DNA of 64,000 nt from Stropharia rugosoannulata (lineage: Eukaryota; Basidiomycota; Agaricomycetes; Agaricales; Strophariaceae). Location: NCBI GenBank assembly GCA_028532985.1, contig JANCIK010000006.1, positions 372,001-436,000 on the forward strand. The letters run 5' to 3'. A program made the position numbers and the translations under genes. Shown in pieces: positions 11,186 through 21,710 of this stretch (its first letter is position 1; each line of letters begins with the position of its first letter). A model generated the notes under the pieces. That model did no database searches. It saw only the letters and a list, made by a program, of their open reading frames with translations, and was not told the DNA's origin.

Positions 11186-11424
11186 TGTAAGGATGATGCA
11201 TCCTTACATGCGTGACGTCACCTTTCTCTCACTATAAGTAGCACCGACGTGGCCATCTTTTCTTCCCCTTCGCTTTCCCCACTTCTCTCCCCTGTAGCCT
11301 TTCCATCCGTAGTCCTTTGCAATCCACGTGCGCATTCAGTTTCCGTCTGTGTGATCTGTGAGTCTGCGAGTCCTCTCTCTCTCCTCCATCCCTTTCCAGT
11401 GTTTTCCGCTTAGGCGGTTTTCCA
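11186..11424 (+). repeat. 3' LTR of element 2 (239 bp)
   Basis: The LTR starts TGTAAGGATG right after the purine tract and ends in TTTTCCA. The end was fixed by comparison with the related solo LTR at 40335-40572, which ends CTTTCCA before a clean target duplication. The first 23 bases form a perfect inverted repeat, TGTAAGGATG / CATCCTTACA with a 3-base loop. A CRE-like TGACGTCA follows at 11212-11219 and a TATAAG box near 11232. The 5 bases after it (gagag, 11425-11429) are the expected target duplication, whose partner is outside the window. Confidence 0.85.
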
Positions 11425-11882
11425 GAGAGGCATTGGAATTGATATCCGGAAAGACACTCTGACTCGTCCATGTTAACAAGCTGGGAAGCCCTGGGAAGTT
11501 GTTGTCTTTTTTTGCTTTGATCGAATGCTAATGTGAAGAAGTTTTGATGGGCGCCGTTTTCTTGAATCAGAAACAGAACTCTTAATAGGTAAATATTAAG
11601 ACCAGAGGGGTTTTCAGCCGGGAATAAATTATGTTGCATAGTCGTTAGGTCGGTGATGTAGGTGGAGATGGTAGGGTTCTTTTCTATGACATAGCCAAAA
11701 CGGCTTGCGTCTCGCATCGTATCCAATCTAATGCGCTGTAAGAGAATCATCTGGGCTTGCTGACGAAGCGAGCTATGGACCAGAGAGAGAGATCGAAGGC
11801 TTTCGTTGTCTCCAATGAGGCAGTCGACGATTTGGTCACAAAGTTCTAGAGGAAGGTCAGAGAATGTAGGGCGGTAAGCCAT
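11425..11882 (-). pseudogene. F-box-like gene, 5' fragment interrupted by element 2
   Basis: About 150 codons remain, starting at Met11882. The N-terminus FSDLPLELCDQIVDCL matches the F-box pattern (Leu-Pro, then hydrophobic spacing), followed by SLRSLSLVHSSLR, typical of fungal F-box proteins. F-box proteins act as substrate adaptors of SCF ubiquitin ligases. The reading frame runs into the LTR at 11424, so the original C-terminal part has been separated and should lie beyond element 1 and element 2, left of the window. No leucine-rich repeats are visible in what remains. Confidence 0.65.
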
Positions 11883-12060
11883 CTTGGACCTGCGACTGGG
11901 TGAAATGGGAAGATAGTGGGCAAGTTGACCGAAGCAAACTATTGATCAATGATAGCCTGTTCAGGCCTTTTATACAGCCTCGTCATTTAAAGCAAAGGTT
12001 TGGCCACAAACCTTGCAACATTTACCATATAAGGCACTGGCGACAACCTGGCACTATCCC

Positions 12061-12246
12061 TTATGGAGGCCTGTACTGGCCTGCTCACTTTTGTGACAGC
12101 CAAGCCGTTCGGTTAGTGCAAAGGGCTACGCCCGGTAGTTTCCGAGACATCGACACCAGCTCGAACCCACCTCTGATGGCTCGCGGGGTCCTGCCCGCTA
12201 AAAAGTTCTCAATTCACACAGTGGGTCCGGCTAAGCTCGAAACTCA
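12061..12246 (+). repeat. SINE-like repeat, copy A
   Basis: About 186 bp repeated in inverted orientation at 12671-12884, with only a few differences over the shared part. On the minus strand of this copy there is a sequence GGTTCGAGCTGG that resembles a pol III B box (GGTTCGANNCC), preceded about 35-40 nt upstream by an A-box-like TAGCGGGCAGG. That suggests a tRNA-derived SINE, but no poly-A tail or target duplication was found. An ORF (11900-12538) reads through this copy and is not convincing as a gene. Confidence 0.6.
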
Positions 12247-12670
12247 ACTGGCAACATTCTGGAAATATAATTTCAAAGTACACATGGAAACATATCACCA
12301 GGACACAGACTTACTTGCAAGCCCTCGACAAAAGATCCTACCTGTTCAAATGTTTGTCTTGACATTCATTTCTCAGAAGGAAGCGCAGAAACTTGGAATA
12401 GCAATGAAAACTGTTTCTGAGGAGCGGGAAAGAGAGAAATTACCAGATAGCGAGACTCTCGATCAAATGGTGACGTCTGGCCGAAAACGCGGAATATCGA
12501 GCGTCTCGGCATCGTCTAACGACTCAAGTTCACGATAGCCAGGTCCTAGCAAACTGCTTCGACAATAATGTACTGTTGTATTCCCATTTATGTACAAGTA
12601 TCCTTCAGAATATACATATTTTGCCTTGCTCTCTACAAAGATGATACATGAAATCTACGCGAGGGCCTGC

Positions 12671-12884
12671 GAGTTTCGAGCTTAGCCGGACCCCCCCTGC
12701 GAAATTCTCCTTAGCCGGACCCACCGTGTGAATTGAGAACTTTTTAGCGGGCAGGACCCCGCGAGCCATCAGAGGTGGGTTCGAGCTGGTGTCGATGTCT
12801 CGGAAACTACCGGGCGTAGCCCCTTGCACTAACCGAACGGCTTGGCTGTCACAAAAGTGAGCAGGCCAGTACAGGCCTCCATAA
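12671..12884 (-). repeat. SINE-like repeat, copy B (inverted)
   Basis: This is the inverted counterpart of copy A, 424 bp away. It is longer because the segment ending in cttagccggaccc is duplicated with a short insert (12679-12721). The B-box-like GGTTCGAGCTGG is on the plus strand near 12779. The two copies could pair into a long hairpin in a transcript crossing both. The 424 bp between them shows nothing recognisable. Confidence 0.6.
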
Positions 12885-13097
12885 TCCCTGGCTACATATT
12901 TCAATTTGGCCATTATCCCATGTCTCGGCTTCACCTTGGCCACTTCGTGCACGAGTTCTATGGAAAGACGGTCTTGCGGGAGATCGCGAGGCATGAAAAT
13001 ACAGATTTAACTCAGAAACTACAACCAACACTCATCAGAAGCTTCTGGTACCGTGTGAGAGATAAAAAAGAGACTATTATTAGCATAATTAACCTAT

Positions 13098-16000
13098 CTA
13101 CTCCTCATCTTCGAACCTCAGCACCTGCGCATCTTCGTCTATCGGTACGTTCCTGTATCCCCTCCTCGACCGGAAGAGATACATATCTGCGCGAGATACC
13201 ACCCACTCGTACCCGATACCCGCAAGGCCAATAAGGAACCAGGGCACAGACGCAAGCGTATCTATGACGCCCGAACCTCCGCCGTACGGCGATCTTGTGT
13301 CTCCCGGCAGACGGATTGTACTACAAAGTAGATGCAGATTAGCCACGCAATATTATAAAGGAGCAATGCAATACTCACCCTCTCTGTAGTCCACTGCGAC
13401 GGTAGTAGAACCATGCCACAAGTGCAGTGAACATGAAAGGAATAAGGAGTACCCAGAACCAGAACCAGCTGCCCTTTGAGCGCAGGCCCGGGCATACGTG
13501 CTTTGCTCCACGGTCTGGCCGGTATCCATCCACGCAGGACGAGTAGGGGATCAGGCGGTAGGCCGTACGCTCGTACCAGTAGTCTTGTCCATCCGAGCAG
13601 TCAGGTTCTGAGGGCAAAGGCGTCGTGCCCGGAACCAACACACAGTCGTTGTTCTCGTTCCGGACGTGGTTAAATTCACTATTCCTACAGTCAACAATCA
13701 AACGCAGGAAAAATGAAGTGCCACTCACCATTCAAAGTCCACTTTGGTACACGCGCAGTTGTCAATAACCTTGGCTTCTACTTTTTGGGCCTCTCCTACG
13801 ACGCAGTCTCTGTCTCGTACTCGGCGATGGAATTTCACCTGTCAGAAAGGATCAATAGATAGTTCAGTGTGCATGATGCGGTTGCTCACTTGTCTTCCGA
13901 ATAGACACTGCTCCGGACGGGACTCGCTCGGGCTCCAAAGCTCAAAGTCATCATGACCCGGGTCCTCAACGTTCACGACACCTATAAACAACATCAGAAA
14001 ACGCTCCTTAAGTGGGATTTAGATATCACGTACATTGTTTCGTGGTGAGCGCCGAGAAATCGATCTGCACGGCCACGGCACCACCAGTCGCCCTTGAGCC
14101 ATCACAAAGCAAGAGGAATCGTCTACTCGTATCCGCGGGGACGGTCACAATGGAGCGTACGCGCAGCTTCGTATCGCTGAACTTGTACTCGTTCCAAGTG
14201 AGTCCCTCGTTGGTACTGAATAAGATGAAGTCAGTCGGCGCCTCGTCGTTAGCCATGACCAAGATCGATCCAGAATCGCCGAATTCCCAGAGGTGGGCAT
14301 CCTTATGCACCTCCTCCCAGGTGAACCCAGCGTCGCGACTGAGGAAGGTGTCACTCTGGTCGTACGGTGCTAGAATCTCCCCGACGTTGCCAACAGCCAT
14401 AAGTAGCCCGGGAACGGAAGGGCTACTATATTGAGCTCTAGGATCCAATCGCTCGGTATATCCGTGGATGTGGAGTTGGCATTTCTATAAATCAGGAGAT
14501 CAGTGACCGGATAAGACAACATTACATTGTTATAGCGTACCGTTGTCTTACAAGAATACTCTTGCCCAAGCGAATCCACCTTCGGGGGAGGGAGGGGTGT
14601 CCAGGTGCCACCTATCATAAAAGCGTGAACCGTCAGTACTGCTTGGCATCCTCATTCAATGATAAGACTCACCATCGTTGTGAGTAATCCTGCTTTGAAT
14701 ATCCTTCCTTCCGCTATGCACCGCCTCCTCCGGGTTCGCAACAACATTAATAAGCGCAATGCCATCCAACCCCACCATCTTCTCAAAATCGACATAACCC
14801 GCTGTATTTCTGTTAACATTTTCGATCGACACACCAAAGTACGTCCCGTTGGAGTTGGACTTGAGAATGCTGCCCCAGTAGGGTGCCGGAGGTTCAGACA
14901 TTGTCATGTGCAAGAAGAGAGATTTTGTGCTTGACTCGAGTATAGTGTAGGCCTACGCGTATGTAAGTAATAGCTCATCGAAGTGATCAAGGGGACTTAC
15001 ATGGGTCTCGGGATGCATCGAAGGAGGGAACCGCCCAGCAGCAAAGTGGCTACCGTCCAAAGAGACTTGGAGCTCCAGTGACGAATCCGCCTTGGTCATC
15101 TACACAAGGGAGACGATCATTACTAGGACTCTACATTATGAGTTGATCCTCGATATGCTTACCTCAGCAACAACGAAGAACTCTGAAAACTTTGCAAACC
15201 CGACCACAGAATCGAACATCGTCTTCTTGTTCTGATAATAGTTAGAGCCGACGACGAGTTGCAAGGGATTCGTCGCGCGGGGTCGCTTCGGCTGGGGAAC
15301 CTTCTTGTCGCGGTACGCCTCGCAAACGATCTCATTAGGATCTGCGTCGAGACGCGAATCCCGCGCGAAGGCACAATTGCGCACGAAGGTGTCAATCGTT
15401 TCCCAGCGGCGCCCATGATCCACGGTGTAATGAGCTTCGGTATGACAATGATCGCTACCGCGCGCTCCGTCACAGTCCCTGTTCCCCACCCATATGAGGC
15501 TGTCCGAGTTGCCTGGGTGGAATTGCATGACTTGAGCGGCAAAATTATTCGGAGGGTTGGGGGCATTGGTGGAGTACCAGTTCACGCCCGTATTGGTAGT
15601 GTAGTAGTATTCCTTGCCGGCAGTAATAAGGTATGCACGGTCATCTGAGAACTTGTGATGGTAGAAGGCCAGGAACTTTTTGCCCGGAACGGCTTCCTGC
15701 CACTGGTAGCCTTCGTTGCTCGATTGCCAAACCGTTTGGTCAGAGAGACGAATGAGGATGGTCTAAAGTAAGGTCATCAGTCCTATTTTTGGAACTAAAT
15801 GTCGCCCTGTTGCCTCACCTTCGAATTCCTGAAATAAGCGTACTGCACGATTGAGTCGTCAAAGTTGTGCTGCGGGTCTCACGTCAGATAAGGACAGTCA
15901 TCCAGATAGGGGAGGAGCTAACCTGAACATGTGCGACCTCTCCCTGCGGAGGTTGTGCTGCAGGACGCAGTCAGTAGATAGCTATGATATCTTGGATTTT

Positions 16001-18382
16001 AGTGCTCACCTTGGGCGCAGGGTCTTTCGACGAGATCATCTTTCTGCACTCCCCCTTTACAAGTATCCCCGGGAATCTTACGGTATCCAGAGGAACCTTG
16101 ATATGTTTCGTTTGGATCTTGCGACTTGCATACCCCAACTGGGACGGGCTCAAGGCCAACCAGCTTACACTCATCCCCCACGCGGACGAAGCCAAAGTCA
16201 CTGAAACGGATGTCAGCCTTGCGAAGGACGTGAGCAACGACAGACCCACCATTCGTAATCGGCATCAGTGCACTGGCAGTCTTCTTCGTGAACGACTGGA
16301 TCCCTGAATTTTTCGCCAACAAAGCAATCAGCGGTTGGGTTTCGGCGTCTGTACCATTGCTGTGTCGTGTATAAGTATGGTATATCAAGGGGAAAACGAG
16401 CATTACGGACCTTGTGTCCGATTAAACAGTCAGATTTATGGGCCCTAGCATACCACTTTTCGAAGTCGCTCTCTGAACATTTGTTCTTACGTGTCTTGGA
16501 GAAGTCCAGGTAGACAACAACTACAGCTCTTACGTCTGGCTTTTGGTCATGCTTAGCCACTTGACCTAGGAGGAGGAACTTCTGGGATGTTGAATCTGGT
16601 AAGGTGACCAGGCCACGCGCTGTAAGCTTGATTCCAGTCTCGTAGGTTTGCCTATAGAAGTTTAGCTCGTAGTGTATGCAGTGGAAGAAAGTAGACCCAC
16701 CATGTTCTTCCCAGATTAAGTGAGTATTTGACGACGCTAGTCGGTTGTTCATCATCTACAGCAACCAAAATGCTTCCTTGGTCACCGAACTCATATTTAT
16801 GAGCGCCCTTTGCAATCATAGTCCACGTTAAACCCGCGTCCGTGCTCAAAAAGGTGTCACACTGTTCGTAGGGCAGCAAGGACTCCCCAACGCTGCCAAC
16901 ACCCATGACGTATCCAGGTGCGGGAGAGGAGAAAATGCGACCATAATTGTGTGGGGTGGTCACTGAATGGAGGTGAAGCGAGCATGCATCAGAGCTGGTG
17001 TCGCAATCTATGCTTTTGCCGTCTACATCCTCCGAAGGCGCAGTAATTGGTGCCCAAGAACTACCATCATTGAAAGTGATCACGCTTTGCAGCTTCTTCG
17101 TTGCCCCCCGGCCCTCAACTTCCTGAGCGTTCACAACAGTATTAGCGATACCGACTCCCTCAACACCATAAATGCGCTCGTAGTCGACATATCCATATCG
17201 GTTCCTGTTGGTGTCCTTGAGGCTTTCGACGAAGAAGGTACCGTTGGAGTTGCTAACGAAGAGAGTCCCAATTGCGCTTTTATCTTGTAGAACAACATCC
17301 ACAGCGAGCGAATGGGTTGTCGACTCGAGCATGGTATAAGCGTTCTCCCGGAGCTCCGAGGAAGTAGCGTGGGGGAAGTGTGCCTTGGCCCAGGTCTTCG
17401 TATCCACAGTAACGTATAAAAGCATCTCCCCACTGGTACGCGAGATGTCTTTGAGTGCTACGACGGCAAACTTAGACACGATGGCAAACGCGACGACCCC
17501 ACGAGCATTTTTTCCAATTCCAAGATCCTCAATTTTCTTTTCTTTATCAAAGAAGTCGGTGCTGGAGAAGAGACGACTTGACATGAGGTCGTGCGTCCCG
17601 TGTGCGCTCTTGTCGAACGCAACACAGTAGATGAGGTCCGCATGCGCTTCGTGCTTAAACTCCTTCGAGCTGTGTGCGAACTGGCATCTGCTCGTGTCTG
17701 CTAGAAGAGGTTGAACGGTGTCGGTGAATGCTTGCTTGGTGTAATACGTCTGGGCAGACAGGTGAGATGGGCAATGGCAAGTTGAATGGACACGTACCTC
17801 ATCATGGCATACTACCCCAAACCCTCGGCGTTCGCAAGACGCCCCCTGATAAAGAATATACGCATACTTGCTTGGGTCGGAATGGAAAGAAAGAGGTCGA
17901 GCGACCGAGGCTGGAGGAAGAGGGACGTCGAACGGGCGCCAAGTTTTTCCCCTATCCTCTGTTCGATAGTGTGTTTTGCCGTCTGTGAGTGCGAATCCCT
18001 GTACACAGTAATGAGTTGAAGTCCAGTAGGCAACGCACGACGTACATAGCGATTGTCCGTGGGATGCTCAAACACCATTGCAACTTTGCCCTGCGGTATG
18101 CCGTCCGCGCGTTTGAATGATTTTCCTTCATCAAGGGAAACATATAGGTTTCCGTCCATACTGTCATGGTAAATCACGGTCTGCGCGTCCTTTAGCAGTC
18201 GTTTTGATGGTTGTATGCGAGTGACGTACCTCGGTATCGTCGAAAAAGAAGAGACGCGCTGGGAGATCTGAAAAGGAGCTGACACTGTGTTCAGGCTGTC
18301 CCTGAGCCGCTGCCAGCCATGCAGAGAGAGTTATTAGAAGAGCCGCGCAGAGCGCCCGTAGGCCCCAGCGTTGTCGTGTCAT
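13098..18382 (-). CDS. VPS10: Vps10 / sortilin-family vacuolar sorting receptor, 18 exons
   Basis: Type I membrane receptor that carries soluble hydrolases from late Golgi to endosome/vacuole. Exons: 18382-18230, 18180-18046, 17998-17798, 17749-16701, 16651-16411, 16359-16250, 16200-16010, 15957-15923, 15869-15819, 15762-15163, 15099-15001, 14952-14673, 14611-14541, 14484-14034, 13981-13890, 13838-13729, 13678-13379, 13320-13098. They total 4392 nt, 1463 residues; yeast Vps10 is about 1580. All 17 introns are GT-AG, 47-63 bp. The signal peptide contains [17 protein letters not shown]. Two Vps10 domains follow, each with Asp-box repeats ([16 protein letters not shown]) and a 10CC module (DCFVGEKF..., [10 protein letters not shown]). 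Then come a membrane segment ([21 protein letters not shown]) and a cytoplasmic tail ending RFEDEE. The frame is preserved across every junction, so the gene looks functional. Confidence 0.95.
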
Positions 18383-18921
18383 TGGTGGTGATGGTGAGGG
18401 GCAAGCCCTTTTACTGCGCCTCCCAGCGGCAGTCGTGGCAGTGACGACTTTGCACAGCCACCGTTATTCCGCTCCAGATCAGGCGGCAGCGCGGCTTGCA
18501 ACGGTTTCACCTCAACCACCACTACCTCCTTCTGATCTCCTGCGTGTCGATGAGGCTACCACAGTATGATCATCTGCATCCTCGTGCAGATAATCGATGG
18601 CCATCTGCTCCAAGGGGCTCTGTGGAACTGGGTAGTTGCTGGGTGCGAAGACATCGCTCATCAGATTTTCACAGCAGGCTGCTATTTTTTGCTCGTCACC
18701 TCGTCACCCTGCAGTACCAATGCTCGGTCTTTCAATTCTTGTCTGAATGAGTTCGCTTATTTCTGGAACTCTTCCCTCTGCGGCTTACACAGACACTGCA
18801 GTCCGACATGAGAAGTGGGGTCTGCGTTTTTGGCATATGTAACATCGCTCGCTATCGACTCGTGCTAAGGAATAGTTGTACAGTCTGTCTTTGAGCCCTT
18901 TTCGCTTCGTATATCCGTTTC
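18383..18921. other. Spacer between VPS10 and DJ-1-like gene
   Basis: About 540 bp containing the VPS10 upstream region and the 3' flank of the DJ-1-like gene. Small open frames here overlap in several frames and have no recognisable motifs. Nothing else seen. Confidence 0.5.
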
Positions 18922-19608
18922 CTACAATTCGACGCCCTCACAGATCCTCGCGAATGGGTCTGGCTGGTCCGGGTTGGGTTCGTATTCAGACACGTCTTTG
19001 GCAAATTGTACGACTTCTGGGTCGAAATGCACCCTTGCGAACTCGGCGACAAGGTCTATTCCAGCCGTGACCCCACCTGCGCTCCACAGCTTCCCGTCCG
19101 CCATCCACCTTTTGTCTCCCACCCACTTCACCTTCGGCGGGAGGATCCCGTGCTTTGCCATCTCCTTCAGGACCCACTTGTTGCTGCATGAGGTCAGGCC
19201 ATCGATCGCCCCACTGTGTGCGACGCAAATAGATCCCGTGCAGATCGTAAGGAGGGCTATGAAGCGCTCACTCGCCATGAGCTTCCTGAAAAACACATTG
19301 TAAGGCTCTGGGAGTGGCTCGAAGCAGTCGGCGCCGGGCACAACGAGGAGATCGAGCGGGGGACAGTCATCAAAGGTGCAGGTGGGGATCCCAGCAGGAC
19401 CTGAGGATGCTTGGACTGGCTTCAGATCCACCGAGATGTAGTGCCAGGTGATGGAGTGTGCCTTGGCGACAAATTCGGGGTTTTGCCTCATTTCCTTCAG
19501 GAATTCGGCTGAGTGGTTGTAGAGATAATCAACGGATCCTGCAGCGTCGAGCCACTGGTATCTGGGGAGCAAGAGGAGGCCAGCATGGAGGGTCTTGGGG
19601 ATCGGCAT
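18922..19608 (-). CDS. DJ-1/PfpI family protein (class I glutamine amidotransferase-like), copy 1
   Basis: Single-exon protein of 228 residues with the DJ-1/PfpI fold. Family members act as glyoxalases, isonitrile hydratases, chaperones or deglycases; the substrate here is unknown. The sequence shows LLLLPRYQWLDAAGSVDYL at the start, the conserved LDLLVVPGAD, the nucleophile elbow TICTGS with its Cys, and the C-terminal GVTAGIDLVAEF. Met19608 was chosen over Met19641 because it aligns with the start of copy 2 at 34453. A TATA box (TATAAATA, 19671-19678 on the minus strand) lies about 65 bp upstream. The protein resembles fungal isonitrile hydratase-like proteins. It is a close paralog of 34453-35139, and both are 228 residues. 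Confidence 0.9.
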   Translation of the reverse strand: MPIPKTLHAGLLLLPRYQWLDAAGSVDYLYNHSAEFLKEMRQNPEFVAKAHSITWHYISVDLKPVQASSGPAGIPTCTFDDCPPLDLLVVPGADCFEPLPEPYNVFFRKLMASERFIALLTICTGSICVAHSGAIDGLTSCSNKWVLKEMAKHGILPPKVKWVGDKRWMADGKLWSAGGVTAGIDLVAEFARVHFDPEVVQFAKDVSEYEPNPDQPDPFARICEGVEL

Positions 19609-20734
19609 GGCTCTGTACAATTGAACTTGGATTGAGTTCACTTAGTGAAATAACGAACGCTTCTGGCTCGTATTTATACATCGTTTGCGGTGTAGGCCGT
19701 ATAGGCCGTATGATAGGCCATCTGTATACCAGCAGATAAGAATCTGACAGCCTGCGGAGGCTTGCGGGACGCACATTCAGCAGCTTTCCCTCAGTTTCCC
19801 TGGCTACTTTCGCTAGTCATTAATCATTGTTGGCGATAAGATGTGGGGCCCGCAGGACTATTCAAATTAATGAACGATGCCTTCTATGATGATAAATTCT
19901 GACCAATCACCCAGGCTGGGAGGGCTCTCATAGCCTCTCTTCTCTCACAGACGCTTATACAAGCTTACACGACGTTGTTAATATATGAGGACCACACCGA
20001 TGTGCTGTGCACGTTTCACCCTATTTCGTCCGGATCCGCAGGCGCATGTTCTGCAAAATCGTGCTACTTTCCTTTTTCCGCGGAATCAAGGTTAGGTACC
20101 AAAATATCATGTCAGATATTAAGAGTGATAACCTTGCGTCGAAGAAGAACAGGGTTAAACGAGGTTAAGCACTGGTAGCGTGAAAAGGTCACAAGTGCGG
20201 GGCTTATGCGTATGCACATAGAGAATTGCGGTCCAAGAATTCACAAAATTGAAATTGAAATTGAAATTCGAAGCATTGGAGTCTATTAGAGTCCGATATA
20301 TTTTAAGCCAATACTTATGCAATCCTTATGGATCACATCAGGATATGTTTAGAGCAGATGTGCTATAATACTGTGCCACCACTACATACACGAAGCATTA
20401 CCATTACAACAAAGGCAATGAATAGGTACAGGCTCCCGTCTGTGACCCAGACTCGGAGCACCGAAGTAACCCAGGATATGAAGATAGCACGAGTGGTATT
20501 TCGAGTCGGTGGACATTAAATATTGAATGCTGAACGCTGAAATTCTTATGCCAGTTACTTTCATACTACTAAAAGGGGGGGGGGGAAGCATGTACAGAGT
20601 GGGCACTGGACAAAGCCGCAAAATCTAACTATATATAATGTACACGTTACGGTCATGGGACTCTGGACTCTGGAGGCTTACATACTACATAGTACTCTCA
20701 AATTTCAAAGGACAAAAAGCTTCCAAAAAATGTA

Positions 20735-20813
20735 TGGCCCACGCTTCAAGAACCCAAGATCGGCCTTCGTGTTATTAGCATGTCGCTCTAACCAACTGAG
20801 CTAGTTAGTTGGC
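20735..20813 (-). pseudogene. tRNA-Ile(AAU) relic
   Basis: On the minus strand the sequence follows the three intact tRNA-Ile copies through the D arm (TAGCTCAGTTGGTTAGAGCG) and the anticodon loop CTAATAA. It has an enlarged variable region and a broken T arm (GGGTTCTTGAAGCG instead of GGGTTCGATCCCC), and the acceptor stem no longer pairs. It is best read as a decayed gene copy. Confidence 0.75.
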
Positions 20814-21636
20814 TTGTACAGGCTTGGCACTGGAAATCAATCCGTCTAAGTCACATATTCCTTTCCAAGATTATCTCATTCACGGCGGAGTGATACAAAA
20901 ATGGGCATTCTTGGCTCAAAGCTACTGAGAGAGCACGAAAAGGCTGTTAGTACGAAATACTGGTAAATACACGTATGACGATACGTACAAAGTCGTTGTC
21001 TATGCAATTGACGGGTGAAGCGTTACTATCAGAGCAATGTCAGCATATGACTGGGGTTCAAGTGTAATAAAAAAACTCTGATTTACCAGGTAGTGCCAAC
21101 CGGAAGGCTCAAGACGTCGACACATGTCACTGTAACTATTTGAGGACTCTTCACCGCCTTAATATGATCATATTACTTACAACCAGAAAGAACAAAGACT
21201 GCAGGAAGGGAAAGGTTGAGAAGAGCAGAGATGATTGAAAGGTTAACGGTGAAGCGCATTGTAATGTGTAGGTTTGTTTTGTAGTAGAACAGAGCACTAG
21301 TTTTGATCTCAACTTAGTATCTTTTGAGACTTGTATTAAGCACCAGGCTTTGTTGCTAAATAATATCTTGAACACGCTGGGGGCTGAGGTTCCCTACGTG
21401 CACCCCTTCCCAGGTTCCTCACATTGTCTTACCCTTTTTAGAAGGACGCACACACAGTATTTCTTAGCCGTCATCAGGTTTTCTTTGGCCATTGGCACTG
21501 TTGCTCGATTCGTGACTCATTAACTCTTGGGATTAATATGCATTCAATGTAAGAAAAGAGAGCCATATGATTGCGCATGGATACATAACATTTTATTTGT
21601 GATAGCACAGATACTCATCAAAGACAGCAGAACACC

Positions 21637-21710
21637 GGCCGACTAGCTCAGCTGGTTAGAGCGTCGTGCTAATAACGCGAAGGTCTTGGGTTCGATCCCC
21701 ACGTTGGCCA
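21637..21710 (+). tRNA. tRNA-Ile(AAU): tRNA-Ile(AAU)
   Basis: This 74-nt gene has acceptor stem GGCCGAC pairing with GTTGGCC (one G-U), discriminator A, D arm GCTC...GAGC, anticodon loop CTAATAA (anticodon AAT, read as inosine-AU after editing) and T loop TTCGATC. There is no intron. It is one of three near-identical copies in 9 kb. Confidence 0.95.

Larger units (their letters stand above)
6212..11424 (+). mobile_element. Decayed Ty3/gypsy chromovirus (element 2), 3' part
   Basis: This is the right-hand part of a second chromodomain retrotransposon, on the plus strand. In order it has protease, RT, a damaged RNase H, a 947-bp inserted LTR, integrase, chromodomain, a purine-rich tract (agagggggga, 11172-11181) and the 3' LTR (11186-11424). 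Its 5' part is missing because element 1 inserted into its pol frame at 6212; the rest should lie left of the window. The right end interrupts an F-box-like gene on the minus strand. The element is dead: an RNase H deletion, an LTR insertion and an in-frame TGA are all visible. Confidence 0.9.

Noticed and set aside
11900..12538. 212-codon plus-strand ORF
   Set aside because: It reads straight through SINE-like copy A, and the same peptide appears on the opposite strand in copy B. Flanking parts have no recognisable motif.
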